This document shows, piece by piece, positions 11,429 to 22,702 of a DNA stretch of 64,000 nt (position 1 is the first letter of the stretch; every line of letters starts with the position of its first letter). Where the stretch lies: contig NC_081413.1 of assembly GCF_030272615.1 (NCBI RefSeq), positions 561,162,445 to 561,226,444 on the forward strand. Reading direction: 5' to 3'. The DNA is from Cryptomeria japonica. Its lineage: Eukaryota; Streptophyta; Pinopsida; Cupressales; Cupressaceae. The notes below the pieces were generated by a model. That model saw only the letters and a list, made by a program, of their open reading frames with translations, did no database searches and was not told where the DNA came from. The translations under genes were made by a program, and so were the position numbers.

Positions 11429-11706
11429 ATGGCATGTTCACGAAGAAAAAATACTTTTGTATCTAATGATTTGTTGAGTAAAATAGATCATCTAAATATG
11501 AATAAAGAGAAGAGGATAATAGTAACCTAGTCCCAGAGATCTTCCATTGTACCTACAATGATCGGTCAAATGATGGTCATACCATTGTTGTTCATAATGG
11601 AAAGTCACATTTACCCATTTTTATATCAAATGGTATGATAAACCACAAATTAGGAGAATTTGTACCTACTTCCATTTTCCAGGGACATGCGAAAAAGGAT
11701 AATAAA
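11429..11706 (+). pseudogene. rps19: Plastid rps19, nuclear pseudogene
   Basis: ATG at about 11,429 begins [20 protein letters not shown], alignable to plastid S19. It continues with [11 protein letters not shown], a TAG where the family has the conserved Trp, then SSIVPTMIG, after which a small insertion shifts the frame. The downstream parts (HLPIFI-, HKLGEF- and GHAKKD-like) are recognisable in other frames. The gene sits between rpl2 and rpl22 in the normal plastid order. S19 is a small-subunit head protein. This copy is not functional. Confidence 0.85.
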
Positions 11707-11794
11707 TCAAAAAAAAATTTTAAAAAATAAAAGAGAGAAACAAGAAAAAAGTATTGTTGTAAATAGTATCAATTAATTCATTGTGGAGATGAAG

Positions 11795-12170
11795 ATGATA
11801 TTTATAAATAGGGCTTCAACTAGAAAAATATGAGTTGTAGCTAAATATGTTCGTATGTCTTCTAATAAAGCACATAGAGTAGCTCATCATTTTCATGGTT
11901 GTACCTATATGGAGGCACTTTCGATACTAAATTGGATGCCTCATAGAGCATGTTATCCCATATTAAAAGTACTTCATTCTGCAGCCGCAAATGTATATCA
12001 CAATATGGGTATAGATAAGGGATTTTTATTTGTCCTTATGTCTGAAGTGAATGAATGTCCTATTTTCAAAAGATTTTGACCTAGAGCTTAGGGACATGGT
12101 TATCCAATACAGAAACCCACTTGTCTTATAAGTATTACATTGGAGGATGTAACTGACTCTAACTCAATTA
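11795..12170 (+). pseudogene. rpl22: Plastid rpl22, nuclear pseudogene
   Basis: The best-preserved piece of the plastid insert. A continuous reading from 11,855 gives MSSNKAHRVAHHFHGCTYME, then ALSILNWMPHRACYPILKVL and HSAAANVYHNMG, all typical of plastid L22. A TGA at about 12,077 and a TAG shortly after interrupt the C-terminal block (PRA.GHGYPI, KPTCLISITLEDV). The region upstream of 11,855 is partly recognisable with a stop. It lies between rps19 and rps3 as in the plastid operon. Retention of a plastid rpl22 in the donor lineage excludes lineages that lost it before the transfer, such as legumes. Confidence 0.85.
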
Positions 12171-12269
12171 TGGTAAAAAAATAGAAACAAAATATCCAAA
12201 TAGATGGAAGCATAATCCATTTATGTTGCAAATATACTACTAGCAAAAAAGTACTAAAAAAAATATGTA

Positions 12270-12605
12270 TGGGAAACAAAATAAATCCACTTGGTTTTAG
12301 ACTTGGTTTTATGCAAAACCATTATTCCCTTTGTTTGAAGAAAGGGATTATTCCCAAGATCTACGAGAAAATGAAAGAATATATAATTGTATTGAAAATT
12401 ATGCAAAATGTATAAGGCCAAGAAAAAAAATTTAAAAAAGATGAAGAAGAAGAAATTAAGTAATTAAGAAAGGAAGTACAAAAAAACTTGTCATTTCTAT
12501 AGAAAAAATGGAGAAACCTTATAGAGAATCCAAAATCCTTGCGGAATATATTTCTCTACAACTAAAGGCAATGATTGATCAAATGTTTTGGAATCAAATA
12601 AATAA
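12270..12605 (+). pseudogene. rps3: Plastid rps3 5' part, nuclear pseudogene
   Basis: ATG near 12,270 starts MGNKINPLGFRLGFMQNHYS, the conserved N-terminus of ribosomal protein S3. After a decayed lysine-rich stretch, the block EKPYRESKILAEYISLQLK near 12,509-12,566 matches the S3 KH-domain region. Stops and frame changes lie in between. The sequence loses similarity to rps3 near 12,605, where repeat A resumes, so the C-terminal half is absent. Confidence 0.8.
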
Positions 12606-12615
12606 ATCTCTATTA

Positions 12616-12849
12616 TAATTTCTAATGTCTTAAATTTATTAGTTGTTAAGAATATAAAGAGTTAATACCAAATGATGATTTTGTAATTAATTAGCATATG
12701 CTTCTCACTTTATAATAAAAATGAAAAGTTAGGATTACAAATTAATAGTATGAAACAAATTATATTTTCTCATGTATTGTTTAAGCGTTAATTTTTGTTT
12801 ACAAGAAGTTAAGAACAGTAGTATGATTTCCAAATTGAGTATGAATTAT
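12616..12849. repeat. Repeat A, copy 1, second segment
   Basis: Matches 44,150-44,350 in repeat A copy 2 (TTAAATTTATT.GTTGTTA, GAATATAAAGA, TACAAATTAATA.TATGAAA). It ends in GTATGAATTAT (12,839-12,849), the left target duplication of the next insertion. Confidence 0.6.
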
Positions 12850-14489
12850 TTTTTTGATTAAGGGAAAAATAGGTAGGTTTTGAGGGGCACCCAAAAACCC
12901 GAACAATAGGTTTTGAAGGGAGCTTCTATCAGGAAGGATAGGCAAATAAAATCAATAGACCACATCAACAAATCTGTCTAGTGCTAGCCAAAAGCCAACA
13001 CAACCACATGTAGAAATAATCCAGACAAACTAGGAGGAAAACATTACAAAACCTATTGACAAGACAACCTAAGATATTTGATTAAGTTGAAAGACTCCCA
13101 CATTTAAACATCAGGGATTTTTCAGGTTCCCCTACCCACATACAAAAACATTAGGCAAAAAAGGCTAGCCTAACCCTTAACCAAAAACAAACACAAACTA
13201 AGTTGGGCCCTTCAAAACTATCAGCATCTAGCCAAGAGATGAGGGTTTTGAAAGGCTCCCCTAAATTTTGAATTGGGTTTTATAATGGCTCCCAGAACCA
13301 CCAAAAAATGAACCAAAATATGGGGGTTTTTGAAGGCTCCCTTAACATTAGAAATGGGTTTTGAGGTGGCTCCCAAAACCACTAATCTGAAGCCAATGCA
13401 CTCAAAGAATCTGATAACTACACCTCAAACAACAAATAATATATCCACTTCAATATGATAGGAATACCCAGGCTGCACTACAACACCCAGCTCCACCTTT
13501 ATAGGAGGGAGGTTATCTCCAAAACCTTCCATCTTCGTCATTAGAGAGGGAAGGGCCACCTCAATAGGGCTAACTAAAGAAAACTCAAGTTGCAGAGAGA
13601 GGGCAAGCCAAGAGATATTGCAAGAAAAAATGTCTGGGCCCAAGAAGACAACCCATCATCAAATCTTCCAACAAACTCCAGAGAAGAACTAAAAGAAACC
13701 CCAAAGGGTCTTCCAAATCAATCAAAAGAAAGAGGGGAAAGGGCACCCGAAGCAAACATTGCATCCCCACCCTCAAGGCCTTGAACCAGGGTTCTAGAAA
13801 AGACATTTCCACCATGAGAAGGAGCAAAGAAACATCAAACAAAATATCCGACCCCAAGGAAAGAAGACAACCTAAGGGGAGGGGAGAGCACACAAATCCA
13901 AGGAAGAACCAAGTTGCTGAAGATCCACCTCGATCCCAAATCAAAGGAAGAGCCTTTTGAAAGATGCATCAAATCCAACCACAACTAGCTGAGAGATATC
14001 AAATGCGTCCTCTAAGAAGGAGGTCAATAGAGCCAAGGAGTGAAGCTAGGAAGACCTACCAACCAAGGTGGGTATCCAAACCTAGAGGGGCACACCACCA
14101 AATGCAGGATCTAACCAAACTAGCCATTTCCAAATAACCAACTCATCGTCAAGAACCCCGTTGCCTTTAGCCAAAGAGGTAGAGATAGCCAAATCCCCAT
14201 CCCCATTATCACCAGACACACCAGGAGCACCATCTCTTCCACCATCATAATGCTTTAAAAGACCAAGAGGGAGCAGAGAGCAGCCACCACCAAAAAGGCA
14301 CTCAAAAGGAACTTTGATATCAACCGAAGCCCATGGAAAACTAGCATCCACCTTAGCCACAGACACTTCAACATCAAATCCATTTCCATCCTCTTCATTA
14401 TCCTTGCCTCCAACTTCTTCACCTATAGTAGAAACCATATCCCTCAACCTGCTCTCACTTGCACTCACCATCACTGGTACAAAAAAAAG
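12850..14489 (-). mobile_element. LINE-like insertion, 5'-truncated, with 11-bp target duplication
   Basis: Flanked by GTATGAATTAT at 12,839-12,849 and 14,490-14,500. On the minus strand it ends with a LINE-1-like tail (CCCCTCAAAACC, CCTATTTTTCCCTTAATC, A run), so it is a retroposed copy with its 3' end at 12,850. Coding content is unclear: the minus strand has an open stretch at 14,474-14,082 rich in Gly, Asp and Val, and more open reading around 13,944-13,425, but I recognise no LINE domain. It may be the 3' end of a LINE subfamily with a different last ORF, or a non-autonomous derivative. Confidence 0.65.
13243..13400. repeat. Two tandem copies of an about 79-bp unit
   Basis: Each unit has GGGTTTTGAA-like, AGGCTCCC, AATTGGGTTTT or AAATGGGTTTT, then TGGCTCCCA.AACCAC. 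First copy about 13,243-13,321, second about 13,322-13,400, clearly diverged. They lie in the 3' part of the minus-strand insertion. The GGCTCCC motif recurs (inverted GGGAGC at 12,919). Confidence 0.55.
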
Positions 14490-14500
14490 GTATGAATTAT

Positions 14501-16014
14501 GTTATATTATATTGATTTGTGTCATTATGTTTGATATTATCAATTGACATTAATATTTATTAAAAATATATTAGAAATTTTGTATAATTATTTGACTTTT
14601 CTTTAGTCTTGTTGATTAATCTAAAGATTGGACTAAGACAACATTCCTAATATAACAAACTCTAACATTATTACTAAATCTAATTATTAAAAATAAATAA
14701 TTAAATTAAAGTTGTTTCTAAAATGATTAATTTCATAACTACAAAATTTAAGAAAACTATCATCTAACTCTCTCAAAATTTAAGTATTAAGTATGCTATT
14801 ACGAATCATATTAAGTTGCTTGTTCCTAATATTATCTAAAAATAGCTATACTTATTAGAAGTACATTATGGTTGCTTGCAACAAGGTCTGAAAATTATAA
14901 AAATTAAGGAGACATGGGTATGATTTGATTGCCCATGACCTAAACAATGGATTCTATTTCTTTTCATGTTAGTTGAGACTTAAATATTAAATAGTGATTA
15001 AATATAATTTCAAGAGCCAATTAGATTTGAGATTTTTTAAATATTTGTATAAATTTGCTTCTTCCTTAAGTGAAGTTGCTTGTTGTTTAAGTCATATATT
15101 AATTTGAATTCATTTTGCATGCTATTGTTTGGTTGTAGGATTTCAACGGAGGGTTGAAGGATGAGTTGCCATCATCTAATTGGGATTTCAAATTAGTAGC
15201 TCATATATCAATACCAAAGAACACACAAAAATCTATATATTTGTCAGTCCATTGCAGGGTTATAGGGTTTCAAGCATCATATGGCATTTTTTCATAATCC
15301 TTTTGAGGACCAGATGACATTTGTTCATAATCCAGTATTCCTCGACTCCGCTTTGAAATCTAGTATACTCATTTACAAGTAGCGAATTCTCACAAAATAT
15401 GGAGTTATGTATACTCTCATAGTCTATTGCGGATGTTTTTGTATTCTGCCTTCTCCATTACACAGGGAGCCATATTTGCATCACACACAGGCTTTAAATG
15501 CCCCTATTTGGATCTTTCATTTGTAAGGGCTTGATCTAAGGTGAAGAGGGTGCAGATAAACAAATACAAGAGGATGCAGGTGAAATGGAAAATTGGTAAA
15601 TAAGGGTTTTATATTTTTTTCATGTAGAGAGATGTGGATAGTGTTGGACTTTTCTTCTCTCCCACTAATCATTCATTTGCCCTCATGTTTATAGTTGTAG
15701 CATCATGTATATGGGGAGGTGACAGGGTAAGTGGTAGTGAAGCTCCAGTCCACCACTGATAAATAAGGGCAAACATATAAGTGGTTTAACAAAATTACTT
15801 GGCACGATTTCTTCTCAAGTGTGGGTGTAATATTTGCAAGGCATGCACAAAATGGCTATGAAATTTATAGGTATAATCTCCATCAGCATAGGTTTCTTAG
15901 TGATTATTACTTTATATTTCTAAATACTTCATCTTCATCTTCCAATACATGACTTAAGAATTAGATCTTTGTAATTTTTCTCTTCTGATATTGATCATGT
16001 TGCTTCAAACCAAC
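14501..16014. other. Noncoding stretch, no gene recognised
   Basis: AT-rich up to about 15,120, probably more repeat A. From 15,130 the composition is more mixed. An exon-like piece follows TTGTAG near 15,140 (DFNGGLKDELPSSNWDF in one frame), but I cannot connect it to any family. The last few hundred bases may be the former upstream region of the dioxygenase fragment at 16,015. Confidence 0.4.
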
Positions 16015-16395
16015 ATGGAGAATGTTGATTTTCCTATTATTTATATTTCACAATTTTCTAATAAATTTGATGGTGAAGATTTAAACCATCTCCAAGCCCT
16101 TGAATTGATTAGCAAAGTGAGAGAATCCTACAAACAATGGGTTTTTTCTTCGTTGTGAATCATAGAATCCAACAGACCTTCTAGAAGGTGTCATATTTCA
16201 AATCCAAAAATTATGTGCAATGTCTGCTAAAGTTAAAACAAGAGTCAGTGGCACCACTTCTTACAGAGCTCCTCCTCCTTGGAATTTAACCTTTGAGCTC
16301 CCCATCTTGCCCCATTTAGATTCAGTTCAAGAAATGCCTTAAAAATATGTCCTCAAGATGGCAACCCTAAATTCCGGTATGGATTTTACTTATTT
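16015..16395 (+). pseudogene. 2-oxoglutarate/Fe(II)-dependent dioxygenase, N-terminal (DIOX_N) fragment
   Basis: ATG 16,015 reads MENVDFPIIYISQFSNKFDG then HLQALELISKVRESYKQW, the first part of a plant 2OG dioxygenase N-terminal domain. One-base shifts then reveal VNHRIP (the conserved VNHGIP with Gly to Arg) and LLEGVIFQIQKLCAMSAKVK. Further on come YRAPPPWNLTFELP, LDSVQE and finally CPQDGNPKFR, matching the family WP.GNPKFR block with Trp changed to Cys. At least three frameshifts exist. The catalytic His-Asp-His and 2OG-binding parts are absent; the homology stops before the minus-strand LINE at 16,502. Members oxidise hormones or specialised metabolites; which subfamily this came from cannot be told. 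Confidence 0.7.
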
Positions 16396-16501
16396 ATTAC
16401 ACTTATTCTTGAGTATTATAAATTTTGTAAATCTATTAAAAATAGAAATAGCTCTTATTGGCTATAGGTTAAATATAGTTTTGCAACTTCTAAAATTACT
16501 A

Positions 16502-18345
16502 TTTTTGATTAAGATAAATGGGTTTTATAGGGACCTAAAATTGAAATCCATACATAAAAAAAATTAAAATAGTAATGAACCAATCCAAAACCAAAAGCTA
16601 AATGGACACAAAAAAAGGGGAGTCACCCCACAACACCAAACCTAATAGGGACACCAGCAACACAAACAATAAAAAACTAACCAAGAGAATGCATGAACTA
16701 ATATTTTTTTTTTTAAATATTCTTATGCATTTCCTTGAGTTGTTCCATTATGAATCTCATGGTGCTCCTCTCTTGGGTTTTTATTCTCCTTCTGGTAGAG
16801 GGTCCAATTGTAACCTACATGTCTACCCCTTGATAAATTGGATCCAAATTCTTTTTTTTTAGCTTGGAAACTAAAGATGGAACCTTGTTAATTGGTTGGG
16901 ATTTTTGGATAACAATCATCTCGTTAACCTTTTTTAAACCTTCTACATTACTCCTCATGGCTTATTTTCTTATTTCAACTAGTTTCCTTAGATTAACCTT
17001 AAGCTCCTGCATACTTTTCTCTAGATGAGAAATCCTTGACTCATGTTCAGTTTTCATAACTTTGACATCCTCTATAAGTTTTTGAGTCATTCTGAGGAGC
17101 TTATCAGTCATGTCTAGCATAGGATTCTCAGTGAAAGTGTTCATTATGTCATTAATGCCTTATTTTAAGAAAAGAATTTCATTGGTAATCTAGTGAAAGC
17201 ATTTTTCTTGGCTATTAGTGGAGTTTTCCATGAGAACCTCAAAGTCCATGTCTTTTTTGTTTTCTCCTGAGTCCACTTGGCCCACATTGGGAGGGATGGC
17301 CAATTTGATTTACTCTTCTCCTTTACCCTTTTAATCCCCTATTTTCCCCACTTTATCTTTTTTCATGCTTGGTGGGCCCAGTTATTAACACTTAGAATTG
17401 CGGGTTTTAAACTTACTCACTACAAGTCTAGGTTGTTTGTTTCTTCTGTTGCTTAGTATTGGGAGTAGCTTTTTATGGGGGGCCCTCTTCCTCAGAAGGG
17501 AAATAATCAAGATCCTCTGATGCCTTAAGATTATGCCAGTCCATGGTGAAACCTCCCCTACCCTCCTAATCAATCTCAATGTCCGAGACCAATTTCACAT
17601 CAAGACTAACCGAAGATTTATGGGTTTTTGCAATAGGAGGGTTTAATTTCATGCGCTTTAACATATACCATAATAAGCACAATTAAACCCTTTTGAAAAA
17701 CATGGCTCTCACTATTCCTGACATGATTTGCCAAACTATTCTCAATAGAGGACAACAAATAAAAAGGCAAGGAAATTCTTCTATCATGCCTAAAGTGATT
17801 TAGAATAAAAAAATGGTAAGAAAAAATGCTAGAAAAATGGATGTCAAGAGTTATGTACCTCATTTTGAATTCATCCATGTCTTCCCAATGTGTAATAAGG
17901 TCTTTCCTATTAAATCCTTCATCTACCATCTTCCTCACTCTGTCTCTTTCACTTTGTTTGTCAAAGAAAAATGAAAGGGCTTCATCCACAACTTTTCTCT
18001 CCCTATAGAAATTTTTGCCTTCCATCTATAAGCTAGTAATCTTAGCTACAAAGGGCTCATCAATTCCGAATTTAATCCCATAAGAAATGAAGATGTCATT
18101 ATGACAACCTTCACAAATTCATCTCTAATCCTGAGATCCTATCCATGCAATTTCTTGAGGTATGGCACAAGACTAGCATCAAAATTTTTTGTTCAAAGGG
18201 CCCTGTTCAATTCTCACTTGTGGCAAGAAGTTGGCTCTATTATATTTTTCTCTCGCTATTATTAAGCAACTCATGCAAACTTGAACATACCCAGTATTAG
18301 AACTGAATCTGATGTTGGCAATTGACACTCTTATGGTAAGGAAAT
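16502..18345 (-). mobile_element. 5'-truncated LINE copy (ORF3 plus tail)
   Basis: On the minus strand this ends at 16,502 with TTTATCTTAATCAAAAA, a LINE-1-type tail. It contains only an ORF3 homologue (16,962-18,150) upstream of the tail. There are no ORF1 or ORF2 sequences, so the copy was 5'-truncated, as is common in target-primed insertion. The upstream limit is set by the start of a Copia-type LTR near 18,356 and is approximate. I could not find a convincing target duplication. Confidence 0.65.
16962..18150 (-). pseudogene. LINE ORF3 homologue
   Basis: Minus-strand reading from about 18,150: a helical block (YLKKLHG, DLRIRDEFVK, then after a shift ISYGIKFGIDEPFVAKITSL), a TAG, then MEGKNFYRERKVVDEALSFF at 18,025. 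This matches the LINE-1 segment around TGL, YRDRK. Next comes SYHFFILNHFRHDRRISLPF (about 17,760-17,820), matching LINE-1 YHFIILNHF. An acidic stretch (17,500-17,580, frame changed) and a coiled coil (17,144-16,962: MTDKLLRMTQKLIEDVKVMK and on) complete the same domain order as the other ORF3 copies. The function is unknown. Preservation of the order helix, YHF motif, acidic region and coiled coil is the main argument that ORF3 is a real protein family. Confidence 0.65.
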
Positions 18346-18355
18346 TGGCATTTAG

Positions 18356-19288
18356 GGTTGTCATTGATGACAAATCATCTTTAGGTGTAATTATTTTCTA
18401 TCATGATTCATTGATTTATAATTTTTCTTTGTTTGGGTCAACCTGTATTCACTACATACAACCAGTATATACACTTTGATTTATAACTAGTTAAGTCTTG
18501 ATCCCAGTAATGTGTATTTGGAACCCAGTTAAGATATCTTGTGACCCCAACAATTTCTTTTATGGAATTTTTGATAGCGGGTCAAGGCCAACATGGTCAT
18601 CAGGATTATTCATGATATATCTTGTGATGCAACAGTCACTAGGTTATAATTCTTCATTGAGGCCGACAAATTCAAAAGTTATAAGGATATTTAAGGAGAT
18701 CTTTTAGTGATGAATATGATGTATGTTGGAATACAATTTTGGTTATGAATTAGTCAGTGATTGATGGTATTCATTTTGGTCAATGAGAGGAAGCTTTTGT
18801 GCACAGTTTCATGAGTGTAGACTCAAGTGATAGCAGAATAAGGAACAATAGAGTATCAGTGAACCAGTACACAGAGAGGGTTAATAGAGGTTGAATCGGA
18901 ACTTATCTAGCATGGTCAGATGCACCTTATGAGCTCATTTCTATTTGCAATCACTTTGTAATGTTATGTAAGTCAATGAGACTTCCATTTGAGCAGTGAG
19001 CTCTAGCTAGTAAGCCTAATTGCATGTGCAATCCTCTCTATTGAATATTTGTATACCTTGATCTCAAGTATATAGATATTTTGGGTAATAGCCCCACCAT
19101 GGTTTTTCCTTCTACAGGGTTTTCCACATATAAATAATTGTGTTATGGTTATGCTTCTTTGTGTTTTATCTAGTTTATTCACTTTTATTTTATTTATTGT
19201 TAACCGGTTCATAAGCAATAAGTTCAAAATTAGTTTTATCAGTAGAACACTGATTCAGCCCTACTCTCAATGTTCTTGGATTCCAACA
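18356..19288 (+). mobile_element. Copia-type LTR followed by a primer binding site
   Basis: Begins near TTGTCATTGATGAC (18,360) and ends at CCAACA (19,288), immediately followed by ATTGGTATCAGAGC, the initiator-Met tRNA primer site of Copia elements. Near its right part it shares short blocks with the LTRs at 22,703-23,849 and 42,773-44,056 (GTGAGCTCTA, CCACCATGGTTTTT-CC, GTGTTATGG). No intact partner LTR of the same age is evident. It abuts the truncated LINE at 18,345. Confidence 0.6.
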
Positions 19289-20460
19289 ATTGGTATCAGA
19301 GCTTAGTTCCTCAAAAGAAGTTTAACCACTTGAGGAAGATCTAGAAATTGGAATCAATGGAAACCGATCTGTAGTAGCAACTTCAACTTTCTCTTGAGGC
19401 TCTTGATAATGAGTAGATGGAGAATGTTGAACTGAAGAATGAACTAATGCAAGCTAGGGAATACATCATCTCATTACAGAGAAAGCTTTTAGTTGTTCAA
19501 GCTAAAAGGAAGGATTTATGTGATCAATTGCAAAATCAGAATAGTGATGAGGAATATGCTATGAAGGATCAACATCAAAAACTCACTTAGGAGAAAACTA
19601 TCTTGAAGAATGAGATGCAAGCCTTAACCATGAGAATGTGAAAGGAGATTGAAGACACAAAGAAGAATTAAGAAAACCTATCTCAAGCATTGAAGGACAT
19701 ATCTGATTAATGCAACAAACTAACACATGAGAATGACATGATGAGACTTGAGTTGATCCAGCCCCAGAACAGTGAACAAGAACTTGAGAGATAAATCATA
19801 ATCATGAGAGATGACTTATTCACTACAAATGAGTATAAGGACAAATTCAAAGCCAACTTTGTCAAACTTGATGAACTACTGAAGATTCAAAGAGATGCTA
19901 ATGACAAGAGAGGTCTTGGTGATGAAGAAGGAGAAAGCTCTAGTACTACATAACAAGATCAATCATCTAACTAGAAGAAGAATCATGCCAACAATAGGAA
20001 ATATAAATCACCATTAAGATAACCTAAGGCTCATAAATTCAATGGCACATGCTTTGTTTGCAATAAATATGGTCATATAGAAAGTCAATATAGAAATAGG
20101 ATTAATCAGAATAATGCATCAGTCACTGGTCTTGGAAACGTAAGATGTCATGCATGTAGTAGATTTGGATATATGGCTAACCAATGTAGATCAAAGGGAA
20201 ATCAAGGGTTTAACAAATAAATTTAAAAGAACAATATTATCTATTATGCATGCAACAAGATTGGACATATTGCTAAATATTGTAGGAGTAAGAACCTACT
20301 AATAACTAATGAAAAATTAGATGAGAAGGCAAAGGCAAAGGTACAAGATATCAGAAAACAACAAGAGAAAAGATGAGTAAGGAGATCAAACACGCAACTA
20401 ATAGAACAATCAGTAGAGCCATCACGCCTTGCACCAAAAGTAGGAACAATCGATAACTAA
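19289..20460 (+). pseudogene. Copia-type gag relic with coiled coil and three damaged zinc knuckles
   Basis: The primer binding site (TGGTATCAGAGC, 19,291-19,302) is followed by a reading from ATG about 19,358. A long coiled coil (ENVELKNELMQAREYIISLQ and on to about 19,900) precedes a basic region and three CCHC-type knuckles: CFVCNKYGHIESQY (about 20,053), CHACSRFGYMANQC (about 20,150) and YYACNKIGHIAKYC (about 20,240). Each knuckle has exactly one ligand replaced by Tyr. Many stops are TAG or TAA. Gag packages retroelement RNA. No protease, integrase or reverse transcriptase follows before 22,700, so the element was either non-autonomous or has lost pol. Confidence 0.65.
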
Positions 20461-21954
20461 GGCACTCTATCTTAGGGGTAGGGAAATAATTGAAGATCAT
20501 GCAAACACCTTGGATTAGATCTGTATTCAAAGAATTCTGACTATAGATGGGTACTCAGGTGATTTTAGGTGTTTACCGAAACCCACTTACACACTATGTG
20601 ATCCAGTCAGACTTACTGGCAATATTTATGATAGTGGAAAATTAGAGTTAATGGTGATAAAAAGGGAAAAGTTAAGTTATTTTCTTCACACAGCGATTGA
20701 GCATTTAGAAGAGCGATTTGAAGAGAAATTCAAGATTCCAATGTGATTTGTGCAAGCATTCATTTGAAGGAAATCTCATCATCTGGCAGTATCTTGGGAT
20801 AGTTGAGGCTAAATAATAGGTGGTGACTTAGGATTTGAGAATCTTGACAAATGAGACAAACTTGGAGCAAATAAATATCTTATTTTCATTGGAAAATCCC
20901 CCTACCTCAAGGCATAATACATCAACTACTCAGAGTCTTGATTTATGTCTTTTCAAGAAGAATTACACTTCAATTTTCATGTGTATCCACCTTCCTTTCT
21001 TTCAATTTTGATTGACATGTTTACATTAATGAGCATTGTCTTATCAAATAAATTTGGATCTCCTAAAAGAGAGTATAATCTACTGAAACTAAAGATGTCT
21101 CTATGCCTATTGTAAGCAATCAATCATACCCCATAACTATGTAGATTCTTTATTGCCCTATTTAAGGAAAATTTCAACTCTATTTATTTTGTTTTAGTCA
21201 ATTCTCCACATTACATTTTTCTAGCACACAAATTGAAAAAATAAATTTTGAAAGTGAAAAATACTAAATAGAAATGCATATATAAAATTTTGTATAAATA
21301 ATTTGGCTTTATGATGATGATCCTTACCTAAGCACAAGATAATATACTTAGTAGATAAAAATAAAATACTAAAATATTTTAATCATGCCCAATTGAATCA
21401 AATAATTCTAATTGAATCTGACTACCACAATCCCACATGCAAATACATTCATTCCATGCAGGTCATGCAAAAATAATATATGTATAGGACCTGTTCTAAT
21501 ACACCATAGTTTGATCCACTTATAGAGATTATTACATCAAAATATTATAATATAAAAATAATAATCTACCACCCACATCATTTTTTTTTGCCTACATTTA
21601 TTCTTCTTATGGATTAGATCCATTAACTACTTAAGAAACCTATAACTCAATAATTTTAGTGATTTTAGTCTAATATGACAATAATGGTTGAATTTTTTAT
21701 ATAGCACTAGGATATCGACATCTCTTATCCTCGATTAATTTTAGCATTTGCTAGCCATTTGCAACCCACTTTACTTGATATCATTTTTTATTTTTTCAAA
21801 ATGCTCAATCTCTCTCCACTTTAGCACCATAAGGATAACCATAACATAATGGATGTTATTTTATTTAATACATCAAATCTATTTGCTACCTGAATAAAAA
21901 AAGAAGTAATAATCCTTTTCTTTCAATTATGATCAATACATGGATAAAGTGTAA
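20461..21954. other. Noncoding stretch, no gene recognised
   Basis: Mixed AT-rich sequence after the gag relic. I see no pol domains, no long open frames and no clear tandem repeats. It probably represents the deleted interior of the Copia element or further unrecognised insertions. Confidence 0.4.
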
Positions 21955-22690
21955 CCCAGAGACCTATTGAATACACCTTGGGATTGAGAGGGGCGATTAA
22001 TCAGTTTGAACATTAAAAAATTAAAACTTAAATATTATCTTTCTGAAACAAAATTAACTCATCTTTCACTTTATCTAGAACAATGAAAAAGATAACAAAG
22101 AAACACAATGTTCAAGAGAACACTATATGTATGTAGAAACCTCAAACAAAGAAAAACCATAATGAGAGTTCACTCATAGTATATGAAATGATTGCAAATT
22201 TATTTTAGACTCACTATCAAAGAAGGAAACTACCACCTGAAAAAATTGAAGGTTGGGATGCGCTATCCCAAGACAAGATACACAAGGAATTGTAGGTTGA
22301 AGCTCATTGCTCCAAGGAGAGATACAAAAGGACTTGCAAGATAAAACTCATAGCTATAGAACAAGATACAAAAGGACCAGCAAGCTTAAGATCACCTCTC
22401 AAGAGAAATATATAATATCACAATAACTGAAACAATAGGATAATATATTATCCAGAATGAAGTTGCGTTGGAACCACTATCACAAGTACCCAGCTCCAAA
22501 AACAATCACCACCACACTATCACTATGTTCTCATCACACAAATTTACAAGTGATATGATTATCAAAGAACATTCATACATATTTTGATTCACTCACTCAC
22601 ATCATAACACCTATACCTCACAACTAAAAAATCATCTTTTATTTATGCCATCTATTTGTTGGCAAGAGACATTGTTCCAAAAGAGATTTA
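21955..22690 (-). mobile_element. LTR-like fragment, minus orientation
   Basis: The left end (CACCTTGGGATTGAGAGGGG, then ATTAATCAGT) reads on the minus strand like the typical 3' end of plant Copia LTRs (ACTGATT..CCCCTCTCAATCCCAAGGTG). Regularly spaced segments AAGATACA-AAGGA occur inside (22,275, 22,325, 22,370). A similar end occurs at 25,215. No internal domain is linked to it. Assignment rests on end similarity only. Confidence 0.4.
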
Positions 22691-22702
22691 TGCTTGAAGA
22701 TT

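Larger units (their letters stand above)
10023..12615. other. Nuclear insertion of plastid DNA (NUPT), composite
   Basis: Interrupts repeat A after TTTACTTCTTG at 10,022; repeat A resumes near 12,616. The insert holds a large decayed piece of plastid rpoC2 on the minus strand and then, on the plus strand, the plastid S10-operon order rpl2, rps19, rpl22, rps3. All are full of stops and indels, so this is an old transfer and not a living plastome. In ordinary plastomes rpoC2 and rpl2 are far apart, so either two fragments joined on insertion or the donor plastome was rearranged. Confidence 0.85.

Noticed and set aside
10040-12605. Living plastid genes or plastid contamination of the assembly
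   Set aside because: Every gene has stops, frameshifts and deletions, and repeat A flanks both sides, so this is an old nuclear insertion.
15140-15215. Isolated exon following an acceptor-like TTGTAG
   Set aside because: One short open piece without a matching donor, neighbour exon or known family; kept only as a remark.
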